Shown: positions 58,361 to 64,000 of the stretch, one piece after another | Numbering within the stretch: the first letter of the stretch is position 1 | Layout: every line of letters starts with the position of its first letter | Assembly (NCBI GenBank): GCA_948567375.1 | Contig: OX419758.1 | Coordinates: forward strand, 60,331,001-60,395,000 | Direction: 5' to 3' | DNA length: 64,000 nucleotides | Origin: Lunularia cruciata | Lineage: Eukaryota > Streptophyta > Marchantiopsida > Lunulariales > Lunulariaceae | Translations under genes and position numbers: made by a program | The notes under the pieces: model-generated | What the model was told of the DNA's origin: nothing | The model's database searches: none | Seen by the model: only the letters and a program-made list of their open reading frames with translations

Positions 58361-61300
58361 GATCATTGGAGAAAAGCTTGAAAAGCTCAATAGGAAAATA
58401 TGAAAATTTTGCATGTAGATGTTCCTTCAAGGTCAAGGGCTATGGATTCTTGTGATAAAGGAACCAATTACAAGTGTTGATAGTGTATCTAAAGAACCAC
58501 ATGCAACATGGATGCTTAGATCATTTCAAGCAGTTCACTACATCATATTGTGTCTTTTATCATTAGTAATAGGTCATATTTAGGACTTGGTTTTCCTAAG
58601 ATGGCTTGGGATGCTCTAGCAAAAAAGAATTGGTTTGAAATAGATACAAAAAAATTACATTGCTACAATAGTTCAATACGTCTAAGAAAGGCTCCATGTG
58701 CATTAATAATCATGTTAAACATATGAAGAACCTTGTTGATGAACTCACCTTATGAAGGTGCTAATTGATCTGATTGTGCTAATAAGTATGCTTCAAGGTC
58801 TAACACCAAATTTCATTGGTTCCTACTCAAGAGTCGCTTCCAAAATAGGATGAGTTGGTTGTGATGCTACTTGGTGTGGAGGTGCAATTTTTGCATAATT
58901 CTTAGTTCCTCCTCATCAAATATCCCAAAAGGCTTGTAATTTTTAAGGACTAGATGATTTTGATGTAGGGTTTGAGGCAATAGCATTATAAGAGGTGGTG
59001 GTCACAATGTTGGCAATCAAGGTAGTAGTAGATATGGAGCACTACAACAAAAAATGCAAAAATTGGGGGCCAAGACAAACAACATGCCCTTGGTACTTGC
59101 AACTACTATCACTAGTAAAGGCACATTGCCAAGTTATGCTTCAAGAAGCAAAATGACCAACACAAGCAATAAGGTTATGCTTGCATAAAAGACCAAGAAC
59201 AACTATTAGTAATCACTCATCAGAGTTACACAATTTTCATTGGATGATTGATTTGGGTGCCAATACCCATATGACAACACATCAAGAGTGATTCACTACC
59301 TTTTAGCTTATGGAGATGCCAAAGTACATGGAACAAGAGATGATACCAAGCACCAAATCCAAAACACAAGTCATCTATATTGCACATTCTTCATTCAAAG
59401 GTTTGCATATCCAAAAACCTACCATATCCAAAAACTTGCTTTTTGTAGGACAATTGGTAGAGCAAATTTTGTACGTGTGATCCAAAAAAGATGGATAATT
59501 TATTGATGATGCTAATGGTAATCTCATAACATAAGGTAGTAAGAATGGACGATTGTTTAAACTTGATGCTTATGTACCTCCATCAAAATTTGTCATATAT
59601 GGATAGAGTGGTCCAATAGTGCATGCCATTTCAATCTGGCACAAGCAAGCTGGGCATATAAACCTCTAGAGGTTGAAGAGTCTTTCTTCCTCTAGTTTGA
59701 GCACTATGTTTTTTGAGCTTGTTTTTATTGATACTTCTACCATATGTGAAGCATGTCAATTTGGCCAACAAGCTAGACAATCCTTTAAGGCCAAGGTAGA
59801 CATGCTAGGAAACTCCTATGATTGGTCCATACTAATGCATAAACTAATTTTGAACTGAGCTTAAGTGGTTCAGTACTTTATGTCTTTTATTGATGACTAT
59901 TGTTGCTACATCTAGGTCTACCTTCAAAAAAGTAACACTTTTATAGAGGTATTTTTTGCAGTTCAAGCTTTCCAAAGACTAGTAGAGAAGTAGTCTAGTT
60001 TTTGTATCCTTCAGTTGAGATCTGATGGAGGAGGAGTCCTTTCTCTTGAATTTGACCAACATTTGAGAGATCAAGGTATCTTGAAACATAAGACAAACAC
60101 CTATAGTCAACAACATATCAGAGCAATGGAGTTGTAGAGCAAAAGAATCATCACATAGTTGAGGCAGCTTGTAGCATGCTTAATGAGAAGCATATGGCCA
60201 ATTTTTATTGAGTTGAGGATGTTGCATGTGTGGTATATTTTGATGAATTGGACACCAATAGTTGCAATTCACTTGCATACACCTTTGAAGGCATTTGTAA
60301 GAAATAAGCTTGACTATTCCTTCCTCAATATCTTTGGTTGTATTTGTTATGTTCACATTCTTGATGGAAAAAAGAAGTTAGTTCCAAAGGCTGGAAGTGT
60401 ATTTTCCATGGATATTCTCTAAATTGTAAAGGGTATAGATGCTTTAGTCATACAACATAGAAGTTCTATGTTAGCAAGGAATCTTTGATGAGCTAACCTC
60501 TTGGTTTGTGTTAGCTCCCCTTTTTGGTTTTCTTTACAACCTATTGTGAGCCCAAGGAATATTAGGTCCATTTTTATGTCCTCTATATCTATAAGGACAC
60601 TTGGAGAGAGTGTTTAATTTAGGGCTCAATCAGTCAGTTCAAGAGATTGTGTCTCTACTACTATATTCCTTTCCAATGGAATTGTTATAGGTGAGGATGA
60701 CAAACTCATCCTCGAGCACATGCTTGCACCTACTTGTATGCATGTATCATCTCAATAATTCTGCCTACTACATCAGAAGTAGCACAAGGGGAGGTGACCA
60801 ATCAGGTGTATGTTCCGAGACAATCTCAAAGTATGAAACACCATGATAGGCAATTTTTGCATGAAGGTTTTCTTATTACATATCATGCATATAAAGCTAC
60901 CATTTTGCAAGAGTATAAACTAGCCACCTTGGAAGAGGCTCTAAACAGGAATAGTAGGGGTTTTCCATGCAAGATAAACTTGTTGCTCTCTACCACAAAC
61001 TCACATAGGACTTGGTAGATTTACCTTTTGATTATAGGGCTATATTGGTCTTCCATATCAAGCATAATTTTGATGGCTCTATAAGCAAGTACAATGTATG
61101 CTTGATGGGAAAGGGTAATGCTCAACAATATGTCATGGATTGTGATGAAAGTTTTAGTTGAGTTGCCAAGATGGCAACTATTTGTGTAGTGGTTGCAATT
61201 GCAATTCAACAAGGATGGTAGCTACACCAAATGGATTTCAAGAATATATTTCTCAATGGTGATCTTGAGGAGAAGGTCTACATGTTGCAACCACTTGGTT

Positions 61301-61916
61301 TTGAGGATCCAAAATTTCCATCTTGAGTCTACAAGTTGCAAAAAGTGCTCTATTACTTGAAGCAAGTACCCAAGGCTTGGGATGCAAAGATTACTTTCTT
61401 CTTCCAACTCATGGGTTTGCCATTTGTCCTTCAGATTCTACCTTGTATGTTTTAAGGGAAGTATATCAGGATTTGATAGTCATCATCTATGTAGATGATA
61501 TCATTATCATTGGTACTTGTAAGAAGCTGGTGTCCCATCTTAAGGAGCACTTAAAGGCCCAATTTGTGATGCATGATCTAGGTGGCCTTAGATATTTCTT
61601 AAGTGTGGAGTTTATCAAGGATGGACAAGATATGTGGCTTATGTAGCATCAATATGGTACTAACATGTTGAAGAGATTTGGTATGTTGGAGTCTAAGCCT
61701 ATGGTTACACCTATAGAGCAAGACCATCACTTGGGTATTGATAATAATGAGCTACTCATTGATCTCCATGGATACAAGTAGATTGTTGGCAGTCTCATCT
61801 ATTTGACTATCACTAGACCTGACCTTAATTATGGGGTTGGAGTTGTCAACAGATTCATGTAATCACTATGCAAATGACACTACAAGGTTATCAAATGCAT
61901 TTTTTGGTATATGAAG
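58361..61916 (+). mobile_element. Element I: decayed Ty1/Copia retrotransposon
   Basis: Gag, integrase and reverse transcriptase remnants follow in Copia order (integrase before RT). It is cut at 61916 by a family B LTR. No terminal repeat was identified. Confidence 0.85.
58480..61916 (+). pseudogene. Gag-pol remnant of the Copia element
   Basis: Gag-like codons lie at about 58500-58900 (PHATWMLRSFQAVHY). The integrase zinc region is at about 59640-59770 (HKQAGHINL, a stop, RLKSLSSSSL, then CEACQFGQQ), and the integrase core follows to about 60420. Reverse transcriptase lies at about 61040-61650: [15 protein letters not shown], then the active site YVDDIIIIG at about 61488-61514 and HDLGGLRYFLSVEF. 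The conserved YLTITRPDLNYGVGVV near 61800 is the start of RNase H. The catalytic aspartates of RT survive, but stops occur in every domain. Confidence 0.85.
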
Positions 61917-62155
61917 TGTAAAAGACTAAATCCGAGGAGAGAAATAGGAGAATAGAAACTCACATTGGGACACTTGAATGAGGGAAAACTCTGAATGCCT
62001 AGCATGAGCTTTGGCTTTGGTATTTATAGGTAGCATACAAGGCCCTTGAGAAGCTTCTCAAGAAGTTTCCTCAAGCCGCTTTCTTAGAGTGCAAGCTAAG
62101 TTAACTAGGAAGCTTCTCAAGAAGCTTCCTTCTAGAAGTTGCCTACTTGGCGTGC
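61917..62155 (-). repeat. Family B LTR fragment, cut by element H
   Basis: In reverse orientation it starts at the LTR end TGTAAAAGAC, holds TATAAATA on the minus strand (62028-62021) and several GAAGCTTC repeats, and stops at 62155 where the element H LTR begins. Its remaining part would lie beyond the window. It is inserted in the Copia RNase H region. Confidence 0.9.
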
Positions 62156-62896
62156 TGTAATACTCCGAGGACAAGAGAAGAGAGAAAACACAGATTGCAC
62201 ACTCAAACATTCGATGCCCCAAGGGAGCACCTTCTCTTTATTATATAGACAAAGAGGATCTCCTCCAAGGAAGCTCCACCATAGGATTAGGGACATAGAT
62301 AGGTGACATGTCAGCAAGCTCCACCCTTGGATTACTGACTTGGATGGGTGACCTGTCTGGTCTAGGTCCTATCTGGTTGGTCAAACGAGCTTTGACCGGA
62401 GGGAATCTTTTAGGGAATCTTCCTATAGGAATCTCAGAATCACATGAGTAAGGTACCGTTGGAAAGCTCTCGACGAGACAAACCAAGGAGGAGGGAAGGC
62501 CAGCCTTCCCTCTGTTGGGGGGGGGGAATATGTACATTTTCGAGGCCTAATTCATCCATTTAGGCCTCCGAAATTGCCTTCAAAGATTTGAGGCATATTT
62601 CGGTTCCTACTCTATTAGTAGAAGTCCCCTTTTGGTGATACCTCTTTCTGATCTGTTTAGTCCATCATGTGTAACATCCTTCCAGATGTTACCAAACCAA
62701 TTCTCACCTTTAAATCATATGTCTAGCTATTGGTTCTAAGGTTCTCAAGTCTATTTTGGTTTCTGCCCTATTAGTAGAAGTACTCTTTTGGTGATACTTC
62801 TATCTGATCTATTTTGACCATCATGTATAACATCATTCTAGATGTTACCAAACCAAATTTCACATCTAGATCATATGGCTAACCCTTGGTATTACA
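62156..62896 (-). repeat. 3' LTR of element H (long form, 741 bp)
   Basis: It runs from TGTAATACTCCGAGG to GGTATTACA on the plus strand. CTATTAGTAGAAGT at 62612 and again at 62768 mark the 156-bp tandem unit. A TATA-like box on the minus strand lies at about 62249-62238 (TCTATATAATAA). Confidence 0.93.
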
Positions 62897-62898
62897 GA

Positions 62899-62911
62899 CC
62901 TCCCTCCTTTT
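62899..62911 (-). other. Polypurine tract of element H
   Basis: On the element strand AAAAGGAGGGAGG overlaps the pol stop codon TAA and ends two bases before the LTR. The same arrangement is seen in element A. Confidence 0.8.
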
Positions 62912-64000
62912 AAGACACAACGTCCTCGTTGTGCAATTGGTGCTCAAATGCTTGCACCAACACCGATGCATGTGCCAAATTGGCAGCGGGTTCCCAAGTT
63001 GCTTCATAGAGAGGGTAACCTTTCCATTGTACTAGATATTCCACCCGTGGATGGCGAGTACCACGCATGCGCTTTTGGAGAATTCGCTCTACTTCATATT
63101 CCTCTGTGCCATCAATGACTGTCGGACAAGGTCGAATGTCATGTGTGGAAGTACCTTGGCCTGATCGGGGAGCATATCTGCGTAATAGGGAGACATGGAA
63201 CACTGGATGGATCTTCATGTGTGGTGGTAGCTCAAGGTGATAGACCACAGCGCCGATGCGACGAAGAATCAAGAAAGGCCCAATAAAACGAGGTCTGAGC
63301 TTACAAGATCCAACTAATGTGAGGTTGGTTGTCGATAGCCACACTTGATCCCAAACATTGAACTCCATATGCCTATGGTGTGCATCAACATACTGCTTTT
63401 GTCGATTTTTTGCAATCTGTAACCTGTGCTTGGCGCTCTCCACACCTTGTTGGATTCTAGAAACAAATGTGTTGACTGCATCAACCTTGGTAGTCACTGG
63501 ACGGATCTTCATCAAGCTAGAAGGTGTGAAGGGATGCTCACCATACATGAGGAAGAACGGAGTGACCTGGGTGGAGGCATTCACTGAATTGTTGTAAGCG
63601 AATTCCACCAACGGTAGTAGGGTGTCCCACCTCTCTTGCTCTTCTAAGGTGAAGCCGCGTAACATGTCTTCAATCGTGCGATTAGCCCGCTCTCTTTGGC
63701 CATCTTTTTGTGGGTGGTAAGCTGTAGACATGGCCAACTTGGTTTTGAAGAAACCAAAGAGTGTTCGCCAAAACAAACTGGTGAATTGGGTGCCTCTATC
63801 GGTGATGAGTACTCTAGACAAGCCATGGTGAGCAAAGACTGCATCTAAGTATAGTTGAGCTAGTTGTGGAGCGGTCACCTCCTTGGTGGTAGGGCGTACA
63901 TGAATCATTTTGCTGAGCCGGTCCACAAAGACCACAATGGAGTCAAACCCTGAGGTGGTCTTGGGTAATTCACAGACGAGATCCATACTCACTTGTTCCC
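62910..64000 (-). CDS. Partial pol of element H: integrase core and chromodomain
   Basis: The frame is open from the window edge to the stop at 62910, at least 360 codons. It begins in the integrase near MDLVCELPKTTSGFD, with the catalytic D (VVFVDRLSKM), D (LITDRGTQF) and E (DGQRERANRT). It continues through the C-terminal GPF/Y region (RPRFIGPFLIL) and ends in a chromodomain (YEVERILQK, VEYLVQWKGYPLYEATWEP). A chromodomain directs integration towards particular histone marks. The upstream part of pol lies outside the window. Confidence 0.93.
   Translation of the reverse strand, partial: EQVSMDLVCELPKTTSGFDSIVVFVDRLSKMIHVRPTTKEVTAPQLAQLYLDAVFAHHGLSRVLITDRGTQFTSLFWRTLFGFFKTKLAMSTAYHPQKDGQRERANRTIEDMLRGFTLEEQERWDTLLPLVEFAYNNSVNASTQVTPFFLMYGEHPFTPSSLMKIRPVTTKVDAVNTFVSRIQQGVESAKHRLQIAKNRQKQYVDAHHRHMEFNVWDQVWLSTTNLTLVGSCKLRPRFIGPFLILRRIGAVVYHLELPPHMKIHPVFHVSLLRRYAPRSGQGTSTHDIRPCPTVIDGTEEYEVERILQKRMRGTRHPRVEYLVQWKGYPLYEATWEPAANLAHASVLVQAFEHQLHNEDVVS

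Larger units (their letters stand above)
62156..64000 (-). mobile_element. Element H: young family A chromovirus, runs off the right edge
   Basis: It shows a 741-bp 3' LTR, a polypurine tract and the end of pol on the minus strand. The visible pol frame has no stop. Insertion into a family B LTR fragment, itself inside a Copia relic, makes it the youngest layer of a three-deep nest. Confidence 0.9.

Overview
The window looks like nuclear DNA of a land plant. It holds two intron-bearing plant housekeeping genes in a short gene island, surrounded by nested Ty3/Gypsy and Ty1/Copia LTR retrotransposons, most of them badly decayed. The single-copy genes are a plant-type SBDS with a C-terminal C2H2 zinc finger and a three-exon DPM3. 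Introns are modest (about 140-690 bp), which fits a bryophyte or other non-conifer land plant, but the species cannot be named from the sequence alone.

Layout: 1-6691 is a degenerate chromodomain Gypsy element (family A, + strand) carrying a solo LTR of its own family (1781-2520) and a solo LTR of family B (5667-6081). About 6700-15750 is a very old Gypsy relic (family E, + strand) with another family A solo LTR (14429-15161) flanked by a 5-bp duplication. About 15950-27000 is the gene island: DPM3 (19313-20521, - strand) and SBDS (23512-26194, - strand), with many short perfect hairpins and small tandem repeats around and inside them. About 26200-31880 has no recognisable gene. 31880-35411 is a second family E relic (- strand), followed by a family C LTR fragment. 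35712-42936 holds two family B chromoviruses, D (-) and B (+), head to head around one LTR. 43195-51039 is a complete, very young Gypsy element (family C, - strand) that landed inside the 3' LTR of B. 51380-57503 is a complete-length but decayed family A element (G, - strand). About 58360-61916 is a decayed Copia element (+), cut by a family B LTR, itself cut at 62156 by a young family A chromovirus (H, - strand) that runs off the right edge with an open integrase-chromodomain frame.

The cellular genes are unrelated in function: SBDS acts in 60S ribosomal subunit maturation and DPM3 anchors dolichol-phosphate-mannose synthase in the ER. The transposons supply most of the interest. Element C is intact, its two 692-bp LTRs differ at two positions, it has an extra CCHC zinc-knuckle ORF upstream of gag, and its gag-protease and pol frames meet inside the protease in the -1 frame. 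Family B LTRs carry arrays of alternating GAA/TTC units upstream of a TATA box that match the heat-shock-element consensus, suggesting a stress-responsive promoter. Family A LTRs split into a short and a long form by a 156-bp tandem duplication.

All family letters are local labels for this window, not database names.
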